Of a DNA stretch of 64,000 nucleotides, positions 7,463 through 15,585 are shown piece after piece. The stretch is taken from positions 1-64,000 of the forward strand of contig JACDDS010000018.1 in assembly GCA_013816805.1 (NCBI GenBank), read 5' to 3'. The first letter of the stretch is position 1, and every line of letters begins with the position of its first letter. The position numbers and the translations under genes were made by a program. Under the pieces are notes generated by a model that searched no databases, was not told the origin of the DNA, and saw only the letters and a program-made list of their open reading frames with translations. The stretch comes from Chitinophagales bacterium (GTDB taxonomy: Bacteria > Bacteroidota > Bacteroidia > Chitinophagales > UBA10324).

Positions 7463-7734
7463 CATTTCCTCCAAAGGAGGAAAGCCACACACAAAGCCTC
7501 CAAATACTTAATTTTCTTCCTTTCTCTTCAAAATTTCCAATCCGAAATCCGAATTACTTTCTATCCGCATTTACTGCTTCCGCAGCTCTTACAAACCAAA
7601 CACCCTTCCTGATAGATCAAGCCATTCGGGTCACCGCATTCGGAGCATTTGCGGTGGACGGCTGCGGTGCTGTCTTCAATGTATTTCTTGAGGGCACGCT
7701 CTACGCCTGCTTTCCGGGTGTTGAGGGAATCGAT
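7463..7734 (-). pseudogene. second copy of the nrdJ 3' end plus its downstream flank
   Basis: These 272 bp align without gaps to 8675-8946, offset exactly 1,212 bp. The part from 7561 reads the last ~57 codons of nrdJ (DSLNTRKAGVERALKKYIED, then the zinc-ribbon-like CSECG, CLVC, CGSSKCG) to the same stop. Most base differences in the codons are silent, with only about three changed residues. The copy therefore descends from a gene under selection rather than from the neighbour by very recent duplication. No nrdJ body precedes it. The ATG-opened frame 7561-7746 is unlikely to be a functional small protein. Confidence 0.85.
7465..7483. repeat. perfect 8-bp inverted repeat TTTCCTCC-AAA-GGAGGAAA
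   Basis: A hairpin-forming palindrome about 80 bp beyond the nrdJ-tail stop. It recurs with one change at 8677-8695 in the other copy of the tail. There is no T-run after it, so a terminator role is doubtful; it resembles intergenic palindromic elements common in Bacteroidota. Confidence 0.6.
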
Positions 7735-7792
7735 CGATATTGTCACTTCTTTAGTTTCTTCGTCTATTTTGCGAGTCGTTTGTTTTCACCTT

Positions 7793-8584
7793 TTACTTTC
7801 TTTCAATCTTCTTGATATCTTCTTCTGCTGCAAGTTTTTCCGGCTTAATTCCACTCTGTATTAAACTGTTCCTGACGGTCTGATTGTTCTTCACGTGCTG
7901 ATGAGTAATTTTTTCTTCCCCACGAAGATCATCCTTCTTTATGTTGAAGTTGGTTATTTCATTCGCAAAGTCTTTTGCCTTGATGGTAATTGTCGGAAGA
8001 AAATCTGCCAATGGCTTTCCTTCTGGAACATCAAGACGTATTTTCATGTCGCCAGTGGTAAATCCTCCAAACAGTGCTTGATCACCCTGGCTGATAATTC
8101 TCCCGAATCCTTGCTGATCAACACCTCGCTGATACATGACACCAGATAATTCCTTCTGTGAAAATGAAAGTTTCTCTCTTGCATAAATGCGTTCAATTTC
8201 TCCGACTCGTTGCTCAATGATCTCTTGCTTACGAGTTTGGATAGCGAAGTAGCTCATCGCAAAAGCAATTTCATCCTTGCGGGGATCTCCATTTTGCGCA
8301 ATTAGATAACAGGCATATCGCGTGAGAATAATATCATCTACTTCGCGCTCGGCGGTCTTACCAATCCTGATCATTTTCGTGACGCCACGAAAATGATCAG
8401 CCATCTGCTGCCCGGAGTTAATGCAAGCTGTTTTCGCTTTATCAATTACTTTCTGAAAATTTTCCCATCTGCCATAACCAAGGAGTGGTTGCAATTCTCT
8501 TGCAAACCAAAACTCAATACCATCTTGTTCATGAGCAGCTTCTTCAAAACTTTTAAAAAGTGCCTTTACTAATTCTTGTTTCAT
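7793..8584 (-). CDS. dinD: DNA-damage-inducible protein D
   Basis: About 263 residues from the ATG at 8584. The frame extends to 8704, but that part translates repeat DNA. Colinear similarity to E. coli DinD is visible: an N-terminal Bro-N-like segment (FWFARELQPLLGYGRWENF, then KVIDKAKTACINSG), DDIILTRYACYLIAQNGDP, FAIQTRKQE, and a C-terminal VRNSLIQSGIKPEKL. E. coli DinD is SOS-induced and inhibits RecA filament activity; the role here is by homology. It sits exactly between the two copies of the nrdJ tail, the clearest sign that it arrived as an insert. No LexA box could be identified. Confidence 0.88.
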   Translation of the reverse strand: MKQELVKALFKSFEEAAHEQDGIEFWFARELQPLLGYGRWENFQKVIDKAKTACINSGQQMADHFRGVTKMIRIGKTAEREVDDIILTRYACYLIAQNGDPRKDEIAFAMSYFAIQTRKQEIIEQRVGEIERIYAREKLSFSQKELSGVMYQRGVDQQGFGRIISQGDQALFGGFTTGDMKIRLDVPEGKPLADFLPTITIKAKDFANEITNFNIKKDDLRGEEKITHQHVKNNQTVRNSLIQSGIKPEKLAAEEDIKKIERK

Positions 8585-8610
8585 CGGTAAATTTTTTTTG
8601 AAGGATTTTT

Positions 8611-8655
8611 CACCCACACTTACTGCTCCTGCAACTCTTACAAACCAAACAACCT
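8611..8655. repeat. third, short copy of the nrdJ-tail sequence
   Basis: CACCCACACTTACTGCTCCT and the following AACTCTTACAAACCAAACAA match 8776-8822 and 7566-7612 with several changes. This fragment lies directly upstream of dinD, so the insert carries tail sequence at both edges. Confidence 0.6.
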
Positions 8656-8674
8656 TCCTGGTGATTATTACTTC

Positions 8675-8946
8675 CATTTCCTCCAAAGGAGGGAAGCCAC
8701 ACACAAAGCCTCCAAATACTTAATTTTCTTCCTTTCTCTTCAAAATTTCCAATCCAAAATCCGGATTACTTTCTACCCACATTTACTGCTTCCGCAGCTT
8801 TTACAAACCAGACACCCTTCCTGGTAGATCAGCCCGTTCGGGTCGCCGCATTCGGAGCATTTACGGTCAACGGCTGCTGTTCCGTCTTCTATGTATTTCT
8901 TGAGGGCGCGCTCTACACCCGCCTTCCAGGTGTTGAGTGAATCGGA
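8675..8946. repeat. nrdJ 3' end and flank, upstream copy of the 272-bp direct repeat
   Basis: This is the part of intact nrdJ (last ~57 codons) and 98 bp of 3' flank that recurs at 7463-7734. The non-coding flank is more similar between the copies than the coding part, which is unusual. Confidence 0.85.
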
Positions 8947-11364
8947 TTTTAAATCCATGTTTTCGATGAGGTCTACTACATGGGGCAGCGGCATGCCGTG
9001 GCGCAATACGCCGCTGATGAGCTTGGCGTAGTTCCAGAACTCCTGGGTAAAGGACCGTGACAGGGCTTCAATAGTTACCTTGTATCCTGCGCGGTCTACA
9101 TATTGAAAATCGTACCGGGTGGTCCGGTCTTCGAGCCGGGTCTTTATGACCCAGCCGTGGTTCACATAGCTCGGCAGGTGAATGGAGTCTTCATCCACCA
9201 CACCCGTGAAGATTTCATAAGGTCTTCCTTTCAGCAATCCGATCACCGCCATCCATTTTTCGCTGCCATTCATGAAGCGCAGTACATTTGCTTCCAGCAC
9301 CTTGGGACGCTTGGGGGCGTGCGAGACAGGCACTTCATTTATCGTATCCTTTTTCTTTTCTTCCTTAGAAACAAGCACTCCCGTACGCGATCCGTCGCGG
9401 TACACAGTAATGCCTTTCAGCCCATGCTTCCACGCTTCCAAATAAATCTCACCTACCTTTTCTACAGGAACATCATTGGGCAGGTTGATGGTGGATGAGA
9501 TGGAATGCGTAACATATTTCTGCACCATGCTCTGAATCTTTACCCGCTTTATCCAGTCAATTTCAGGAGCCGTGCTGCCATAATAAGGCGATTTGGTAAG
9601 GTCACGCTCTCCGGTAACCTCCATCCACTGCTTGAGCTTTGAGTGATACACATCAAACTCCATCCAGGCATCTCCACTGGCATCAGTAAAGTCGATGCGT
9701 GCATTATTATCATGCGGGTTCACCTTGCGGCGGCGCTTGTATGCAAGCATGTATACCGGCTCAATCCCGGATGATGTCTGGGCGAGAATGGAAAGCGTAC
9801 CCGTAGGTGCCACGGTAGATATGGAGATATTCCTTCTTCCGAATTTCATCATGCGGTCGTATACTTCCGGTATTTCTTCTTTCATCATCTGCACAAACCC
9901 GGAAGTGTTTTCAATCTCCGGATTAAAGCCTTCAAACTGTCCGCGCTCAATGCTCATGTCTATGCTGCTGTCGAATTCAGCAGTGCATTTTATTTTTTGA
10001 ATCTGCTCTATCACCTTTAATGCCTCCTCAGAATCGAAGGGAAGGTTTAGTGCTGCCAGGGTATCGCCGAGTGCGGTAAAGCCAAGTCCGGTTCTGCGTC
10101 CTTTCCTGCCCTGCTCCTGCAAAAGCTTCCAGGTGCGTACTTCATTATCTTTTATGAAACCGGGCTCGCTATCATTGTTTATTTTTTCCAGTATGCGGTC
10201 AATATGCTCCAGCTCCAGCTCTACGAGGTCATCACCAAGGCGCTGGGCTTCATAAGTTACTTCATAAAATTTATTAAAATTGAATGTTGCTTCAGGTGAA
10301 AAAGGATTTTCAACCAGTGAAAAAAGGTTAAGTGCAATTAATCGGCAGCTGTCTCCGCCCTGCATGGCAATTTCGCTGCAGGGGTTAGTGGATACATTTT
10401 TAAAACCGGGATATATTGAAGAAGTGGAATATTTATGCTGACGGTCCCAGAAGATAAGACCAGGTTCTGCAGATTTATGCGCGCACATAATGATGGTGTT
10501 CCACAGCTCTCTCGCCTGTACTGTCTTGGTGAATTGCGCCTCTTCAACAGGAACATTAATTGGAAAGCGATGGGTGTATTCTTCATTATCCGTGACCGCC
10601 TGCATAAATTCATCGCTCAGGCGTATAGAAACATTAGCACCCGTTATTTTCAGAAGATCCTGTTTTGCAGTGATAAAGCGATCTACATCGGGATGGGCTA
10701 TATCCATGGTGATCATCAAAGCTCCGCGGCGGCCATGCTGGGCTACCTCACGGGTGGTATTTGAAAAACGTTCCATAAAAGATACTGCACCGGTAGTAGT
10801 ACCTGCAGCATTAGCTACTTCAGCACCGGCGGGGCGAATGGTGCTAATATCAATACCTACCCCGCATCTTCTTTTAAACAATTGAGCAAGCTGCTGATCG
10901 GTAAAAAAGATTCCGCCGTAGGAATCATAAATCTCGGGCAGTACCACGCAGTTGGAAAGGGATGCAATCATGGTGTGATTTCCAAGTACCCCCATTACAC
11001 TTCCCTGTGGTATTATGTACTGAAACTTTCTAAAGTATTCGAAAATTTTTGCTTCACCCAGTGAAGCTCTGGCTTGTCCGTATGCTGAAAGATGCTTGAA
11101 AGAACCATTAAGTGTGGACCGTTCAGAAAACTTAAGCTCCGCTTTTGCAAACTCCCTTGCCATGCGATGGTGCATATCGTCGGGCGATAATTCGTAATAA
11201 TTACCCTGTGAATCTTTAACTGCATATTTATTCATCCACGTAGTAGCAGCAAGCTCATCCCCATTAAAATATTCTACAGATGAAGCAAGCACCTGTTCAT
11301 AGGTATATGTTTGATTGGGGGCGATAAGTTGTTTTGCCATTTTCATGGAGGGCGTGTTTAACAT
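8773..11364 (-). CDS. nrdJ: adenosylcobalamin-dependent (class II) ribonucleotide reductase
   Basis: An 863-residue class II ribonucleotide reductase that makes deoxyribonucleotides using a cobalamin-derived radical and needs no oxygen. Key residues: redox cysteines at about C139 (in SLSNCVVLP) and C340 (in GGDSCRL), and the thiyl-radical cysteine C329 with E331 in NPCSEIAM. The C-terminus has the cysteine-rich CSECG...CLVCKSCGSSKC tail that relays reducing power. MAK nine residues in is an alternative start (11340). No cobalamin riboswitch is evident in the 11365-11650 spacer. The 3' end is duplicated beyond dinD. The monocistronic arrangement and intact frame suggest a functional, probably essential gene. 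Confidence 0.95.
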   Translation of the reverse strand: MLNTPSMKMAKQLIAPNQTYTYEQVLASSVEYFNGDELAATTWMNKYAVKDSQGNYYELSPDDMHHRMAREFAKAELKFSERSTLNGSFKHLSAYGQARASLGEAKIFEYFRKFQYIIPQGSVMGVLGNHTMIASLSNCVVLPEIYDSYGGIFFTDQQLAQLFKRRCGVGIDISTIRPAGAEVANAAGTTTGAVSFMERFSNTTREVAQHGRRGALMITMDIAHPDVDRFITAKQDLLKITGANVSIRLSDEFMQAVTDNEEYTHRFPINVPVEEAQFTKTVQARELWNTIIMCAHKSAEPGLIFWDRQHKYSTSSIYPGFKNVSTNPCSEIAMQGGDSCRLIALNLFSLVENPFSPEATFNFNKFYEVTYEAQRLGDDLVELELEHIDRILEKINNDSEPGFIKDNEVRTWKLLQEQGRKGRRTGLGFTALGDTLAALNLPFDSEEALKVIEQIQKIKCTAEFDSSIDMSIERGQFEGFNPEIENTSGFVQMMKEEIPEVYDRMMKFGRRNISISTVAPTGTLSILAQTSSGIEPVYMLAYKRRRKVNPHDNNARIDFTDASGDAWMEFDVYHSKLKQWMEVTGERDLTKSPYYGSTAPEIDWIKRVKIQSMVQKYVTHSISSTINLPNDVPVEKVGEIYLEAWKHGLKGITVYRDGSRTGVLVSKEEKKKDTINEVPVSHAPKRPKVLEANVLRFMNGSEKWMAVIGLLKGRPYEIFTGVVDEDSIHLPSYVNHGWVIKTRLEDRTTRYDFQYVDRAGYKVTIEALSRSFTQEFWNYAKLISGVLRHGMPLPHVVDLIENMDLKSDSLNTWKAGVERALKKYIEDGTAAVDRKCSECGDPNGLIYQEGCLVCKSCGSSKCG

Positions 11365-11535
11365 GCTTTATAACAATTAAAGTGGAAAAAAATTTAGGAG
11401 AAACGAAAGTAATTGAATGATCAATCTAACGCAGAAAAATTTATAAACAAGGCTGTGGAAAAGGCCAACAATTAAATGTATAATCATGTTTATGTAACTG
11501 TTATAAAATACATAACAGCCATTTTTATAAAAATA

Positions 11536-11621
11536 ATAGTACTTTTTTAAACATAGTACTAAATTTTATTTAGATGATTATCAGATAATTATCATTATAA
11601 TTTAAAATAAAATGGTACTAT
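11536..11621. promoter_or_regulatory. candidate PadR operator region (three ATAGTAC sites)
   Basis: ATAGTACT occurs at 11536-11543 and 11553-11560, and the inverse GTACTAT at 11615-11621. All lie in the divergent spacer between nrdJ and the padR gene. PadR-type regulators often autoregulate through dyads upstream of their own gene. Assignment to this regulator is inference from position and repetition. The remainder of the 11365-11680 spacer is very AT-rich, with no RNA element I can name. Confidence 0.35.
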
Positions 11622-11648
11622 GTGATACAAGGTAACAAGTTGCGCATA

Positions 11649-11656
11649 TATCTTTG
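11649..11656 (+). promoter_or_regulatory. candidate -7 element TATCTTTG for padR-pspC
   Basis: TATCTTTG matches the Bacteroidota TAnnTTTG consensus and lies 25 bp before the ATG at 11681. No matching TTTG at -33 is seen, as expected for a promoter that depends on regulation. Confidence 0.45.
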
Positions 11657-11680
11657 TTATGTCAAAAACATTTTAATGCC

Positions 11681-12043
11681 ATGAACATCGAGAACACACA
11701 AGCTCAAATGCGCAAAGGCATCCTCGAGTTTTGCATTTTATCCATCATTGGCAGTGATGACGAATGCTATGCTTCAGAGATTCTCGATCGCATGAAAAAA
11801 GCAAAACTGATAGTTGTGGAAGGTACCCTGTATCCTTTGCTTACCCGGCTTAAAAATGACGGCTACCTCAGCTATCAATGGGTTGAATCAAAATCAGGGC
11901 CTCCCAGAAAATATTATAAGCTCACCGGACTTGGAGAAAGGTTTCTGGAAGAGCTTAGAAAAACCTGGAACGAATTAGTTGCAGCAGTTGAATTAACCAC
12001 TCAAAAAATTCACACCACACAAAATCCTTTAAACAATGAATAA
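11681..12043 (+). CDS. PadR-family transcriptional regulator
   Basis: About 120 residues from the ATG at 11681; the longer frame starts at a TTG inside the candidate promoter. Winged-helix PadR features: MRKGILEFCILSIIGSDDEC, YASEILDRM, then VVEGTLYPLLTRLKNDGYL and GPPRKYYKLTGLGERFLEEL. PadR proteins are usually repressors responding to stress or small molecules. Its stop overlaps the start of the PspC-domain gene by 8 bp, a common pairing in Bacteroidota in which PadR controls a PspC envelope-stress protein. Three ATAGTAC sites upstream may be its operator. Confidence 0.92.
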   Translation: MNIENTQAQMRKGILEFCILSIIGSDDECYASEILDRMKKAKLIVVEGTLYPLLTRLKNDGYLSYQWVESKSGPPRKYYKLTGLGERFLEELRKTWNELVAAVELTTQKIHTTQNPLNNE

Positions 12044-13727
12044 AACGGTAACCATCAATCTTAGTGGAATAGTTTTTCACATTGATGAAAATGCGTACGA
12101 GCAGCTCAGGCAGTACCTCGACAGGCTTAAAGGCCATTTTGCTGGTACCCAGGGGAAAGAGGAAATTATAACCGACATCGAAGGCCGTCTTGCTGAAATG
12201 TTCACTGAAAGAGCAGGTGACAGCAAAAATGTAATTATGATGGAAGATGTAAAGGCAGTTATCGATGCCATGGGTAAGCCGGAGGATTTTGTAAGCGATG
12301 AGGAAGTAATAAACAAAAATGCATCCGGCACTGGTGATGCCAATACGTATTACGAGAATGTCAAAAAGCGCTTCTTCCGCAATCCCGACGAAAAAATGAT
12401 CGGCGGGGTTTGTTCCGGCATTGCTTCTTACTTTAACGTTGACCCATTATGGATCCGCCTGGTATTTGTTCTTCTGGTAATTATGCCGGTTTTATCGGGA
12501 GTCTTAATCTATATAATTCTGTGGATCATTATTCCGGAGGCTGTAACTGCTTCCGACAAGCTGCAAATGCGCGGAGAGCCGGTTACTATCCGGAATATCG
12601 AGAAAAATGTGAAGGAAGAAATGGAAAACCTTAGAAAAAAAGGCGAGGCATGGGCACAGAACATCTCTTCAGACCAGGTAAAAACCAAGGCACGTTCCGC
12701 GACACAAAACATCTTTAATTTTTTTGGAGAAATAATCCGTGGAATAATAAAATTTATCATTGTAATCTTTGGAATCTTTATAACCATCATGAGTATTGCG
12801 GTGCTCATCGGACTAACGATAGCCATTTTTACAGGCATAGGTGCTTTCCGGTTTGCAGTCCCTCACACGATTACCAACATGGTGCTTTCTACCTCGCAAA
12901 TCTGGTGGCTTGCCATTGGCGGATTGCTTGCAATAGGAATCCCCTTTATACTCCTTCTTCTGAATGGCTTAAAGATATTATTCAGGCTAAACCTTAACCT
13001 GAGAATGATCGGTGCAGTGATGGCTGGATTATGGCTGGTAGGAATAGGAATTTGTGCTTACCATGGAATCCGCATCGCCACTGAATTTTCAGATTCTGCA
13101 ACAGTGAAGCAAAAATATATGCTTACGGCGTTGTCCGGAAATATAATATCTCTGAAGGCAACCAGATCCTTTGAGGGCAGTAATGATGATTATAGCTTTC
13201 ATCACCACAATATTCACTTCGGAACCGGTGATTTATTTACCCTTAGCGAAAACTCGGACTCTGTTCTTAGCCATGAGGTTCGTATAGATATAGAACAAAG
13301 CGACAACGATTCCAGCTACATCATTCAAAAAATTAATTCGTGCGGTAAAACATATGATGAAGCCCGCCACCTGGCAAACAATGTCAGCTACCATTATTTC
13401 ATTAATGATAGCGTCATAAATTTTTCAGATTATTTTAAGATGAATACAAGGGATAAATACCGTGGCCAGGAGATAAAAGTTATTCTGATGCTTGCTGTAG
13501 GGAAATCTGTAATGCTCGATAAAAGCATGGGCGATCTATTGGATAATGTTCACAACATATCCGATACCTACGACTATGATATGCTTGGACATACCTGGAC
13601 GATGACAAAAGATGGACTTAAGTGTAACAATTGCCCGGAATACAGCGACAAAGAAGAAAATGATGACCACGACAGCGGAACCCGGATACGCATTGATTCT
13701 ACCGGTGTAGAAATAAAAACTCTGTAA
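12036..13727 (+). CDS. PspC-domain membrane protein
   Basis: A 563-residue protein. Residues 1-90 are a soluble N-terminal domain (TVTINLSGIVFHIDENAYEQ, IITDIEGRLAEMF, VIDAMGKPEDF). Residues ~105-165 are the PspC domain (KRFFRNPDEKMIGGVCSGIA, SYFNVDPLWIRLVF, then a membrane helix). Three or four further helices follow at about 230-350. Residues ~370-563 are an extracytoplasmic beta-rich domain. PspC proteins sense or buffer membrane stress. The gene is coupled to the PadR regulator by an 8-bp overlap, so it is probably its main target. The C-terminal half has no function I can name. Confidence 0.9.
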   Translation: MNKTVTINLSGIVFHIDENAYEQLRQYLDRLKGHFAGTQGKEEIITDIEGRLAEMFTERAGDSKNVIMMEDVKAVIDAMGKPEDFVSDEEVINKNASGTGDANTYYENVKKRFFRNPDEKMIGGVCSGIASYFNVDPLWIRLVFVLLVIMPVLSGVLIYIILWIIIPEAVTASDKLQMRGEPVTIRNIEKNVKEEMENLRKKGEAWAQNISSDQVKTKARSATQNIFNFFGEIIRGIIKFIIVIFGIFITIMSIAVLIGLTIAIFTGIGAFRFAVPHTITNMVLSTSQIWWLAIGGLLAIGIPFILLLLNGLKILFRLNLNLRMIGAVMAGLWLVGIGICAYHGIRIATEFSDSATVKQKYMLTALSGNIISLKATRSFEGSNDDYSFHHHNIHFGTGDLFTLSENSDSVLSHEVRIDIEQSDNDSSYIIQKINSCGKTYDEARHLANNVSYHYFINDSVINFSDYFKMNTRDKYRGQEIKVILMLAVGKSVMLDKSMGDLLDNVHNISDTYDYDMLGHTWTMTKDGLKCNNCPEYSDKEENDDHDSGTRIRIDSTGVEIKTL

Positions 13728-13763
13728 CTAAAAATATTCAAAAAACTATTTAAAACTAAGATC

Positions 13764-14249
13764 ATGAAAACAATTGCAATCATTCTCATCAGCCTTTTCG
13801 GTTTCAATTCTCCTTCATCTGCAAAGCAACCTTATAATTCAGGTGAATGCTGCCCTAATGCAAATGCTGTGGCAAAAACCGATGGTGAACAGCGAATCCT
13901 GGATCAGTTGCAGCATGAAAGTGAATTAATGCTCGCTGATAACAGTACCATTGAACACGCTTCACATTTAAAAAAAGCGGTATCCTATAAGCTGGAAGAA
14001 AAAACTATGGCCGACAGGATACAGATGGAGACCGAAGAATTTTCTGCTAACCTTCCACTGGCTATTACGCACCCGGTTTTTGTCACCTCACAAAACCAGT
14101 ATAATGAGGAGGGAATTATGGAAAAACTACAAAGAGAAACGGAATCAATTTCTGTAACGAAACCGCTGTTTTACGTTGCCTCCATGATTGCTGTTAAAAA
14201 TCATGGAAAAGCAGCACACACCTCTTTTAATACAGCACGTAAACATTAA
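13764..14249 (+). CDS. small exported protein, unknown function
   Basis: 161 residues with an N-terminal signal-peptide-like stretch (MKTIAIILISLFGFNSPSSA). Three spaced copies of a short helical motif are visible: RILDQLQHESELM, TMADRIQMETEEF and GIMEKLQRETESI (consensus (I/M)xx(K/R/Q)(L/I)QxE(S/T)E), about 45-75 residues apart. It begins 37 bp after the PspC gene in the same direction and ends before a strong terminator, so it is probably the last gene of the padR-pspC operon. I know of no family. Confidence 0.65.
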   Translation: MKTIAIILISLFGFNSPSSAKQPYNSGECCPNANAVAKTDGEQRILDQLQHESELMLADNSTIEHASHLKKAVSYKLEEKTMADRIQMETEEFSANLPLAITHPVFVTSQNQYNEEGIMEKLQRETESISVTKPLFYVASMIAVKNHGKAAHTSFNTARKH

Positions 14250-14311
14250 TCCATAAAGAATAGATCAATTGTTTAATAATGGATGCATTGTGTTGGTATA
14301 GTGGGTTACAA

Positions 14312-14340
14312 GGCGGGGGTGGTTCCCCGCTTTTTTATTT
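14312..14340 (+). terminator. rho-independent terminator
   Basis: Stem GCGGGG (14313-14318) / CCCCGC (14325-14330) with loop GTGGTT, followed by TTTTTTATTT. It ends the padR-pspC-small protein unit. Confidence 0.9.
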
Positions 14341-14419
14341 GTTTAATTAGCTGATCATTATATTTAGAAATAAATTGTAACTTTTCGTCATTCAAAACGT
14401 CATCAAGAAAATATACCCC

Positions 14420-14680
14420 ATGAAATTCTTCTCCTTCCTTTCTATTTTAATGCTGACACTTACTGCCACTTTTGCCAAAAGCAATAACAGTTTTTTCCCG
14501 GGAGAGAATAGGGAAATAATGGAGGCACGCATAAGAGTAGTCCCGTTGAATGTAACAGATGAAAAAAAGAAAGTGGAAAACCCAGCCCCAACTCCTTGTC
14601 AGCAAAGCAATCCGGATAAAATTGTGAACGAACACCCTATGATTAAGGACTATATATCGCATTTCCAGTTAAGTGTTTAA
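14420..14680 (+). CDS. small exported protein, unknown function
   Basis: 86 residues with a clear signal peptide (MKFFSFLSILMLTLTATFAK) and a mature part of about 65 polar residues containing NPAPTPCQQSNPDK. There is one cysteine in the mature part and no known domain. The gene stands alone between the terminator at 14312-14340 and a convergent gene. Expression is unproven; the good signal peptide is the main support. Confidence 0.5.
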   Translation: MKFFSFLSILMLTLTATFAKSNNSFFPGENREIMEARIRVVPLNVTDEKKKVENPAPTPCQQSNPDKIVNEHPMIKDYISHFQLSV

Positions 14681-14773
14681 CTGATTGTAATTTATTCCTA
14701 CAAGTATTTTTATTCTGTATAGAAGACTTCCCTGCTGTCCATCAAACATATTTGACAACACTAAATAAGAGGA

Positions 14774-15436
14774 TCAATACTGTTGATTATTTTCTTTGAT
14801 AAAAGAATAAGAAGCATTTTGATACCTGGGCAGTTGCTTCATCATTTCCACGGTGCTTTTATATGGAGCAGTAACGAGGTTTGCATTCAGCAGCCATGCA
14901 GGTAAGGAGCCTCCGGGATCCAAATGAAGCTCCAGCTCCACCAGCACACTATCGGCGGTGAGTGGCTTAAGTGTATAGTCGGAACGGAATTGAGGTAAAC
15001 GAACTTTCCCATCTACAGGAGGCAGGTAATCTGGTATTCCTGTCCGGTTAAACCTTACCGTTTTATTATCTGAATCCTGACTGATGTTAAAATAAGAAAT
15101 CACATCCCTATCATTAAAAGGCCACGGCAGATGTGTTACCTGGTAGCTATACAGCTCGTGATCATTTATCACCTTTAAGGTTCTTGCTTCGCTGCAGGCA
15201 TATATCCAATTCGGATAATTTTTAGTATCCAGCAGAAGAGCAACGATTCCGGAAAGAGACGATTTAACTTTATTGGTAACCTTAACTTCTTTAAGGTTTG
15301 AGCCGGCAGACAACCTGGTGTATACCAAAATCCCGGACTCTTGCTTTTGTAAAACCCATTCCGGGTTTTTATCGATAGTAAAAGAAACGGAAATGAAAAT
15401 TATACAGCCAATTGCAAAAATCCTTACTGCTTTCAT
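14774..15436 (-). CDS. START-domain (SRPBCC fold) lipid-binding protein, exported
   Basis: 220 residues with a signal peptide (MKAVRIFAIGCIIFISVSFT). A START-like helix-grip fold follows: WVLQKQESGILVYTR, LLDTKNYPNWIYACSEARTL, THLPWPFNDRDVISYF, and a C-terminal long helix with LVTAPYKSTVEMMKQLPRYQ. The PWPFxxRD motif is typical of bacterial START proteins. It is likely periplasmic and binds a hydrophobic ligand; the ligand is unknown. It is separated from the glutathione peroxidase by about 150 bp of non-coding DNA. Confidence 0.85.
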   Translation of the reverse strand: MKAVRIFAIGCIIFISVSFTIDKNPEWVLQKQESGILVYTRLSAGSNLKEVKVTNKVKSSLSGIVALLLDTKNYPNWIYACSEARTLKVINDHELYSYQVTHLPWPFNDRDVISYFNISQDSDNKTVRFNRTGIPDYLPPVDGKVRLPQFRSDYTLKPLTADSVLVELELHLDPGGSLPAWLLNANLVTAPYKSTVEMMKQLPRYQNASYSFIKENNQQY

Positions 15437-15585
15437 ATTTTAAGATAAGCTCAAAGGTACAATATGCCATGTTAGCTATGTCTTAAAGTCTATATAGAAG
15501 ACTTCAGAGAATTGAGTTCTGCAAGCATGCAAACGGTATCCTTGGCTATAAGGAAAAAAATGCGGCGAGCCATTTAAATGGGCTC

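Noticed and set aside
7298-7492. Frame starting MCGFPPLEEM (also seen at the start of the long dinD frame at 8704)
   Set aside because: Both come from translating the TTTCCTCC/GGAGGAAA repeat, so they are shared repeat DNA, not a conserved N-terminus. dinD was started at 8584 instead.
11365-11650. Cobalamin riboswitch upstream of nrdJ
   Set aside because: Class II reductase genes sometimes have one, but no B12-box-like conserved core could be recognised in this AT-rich spacer.
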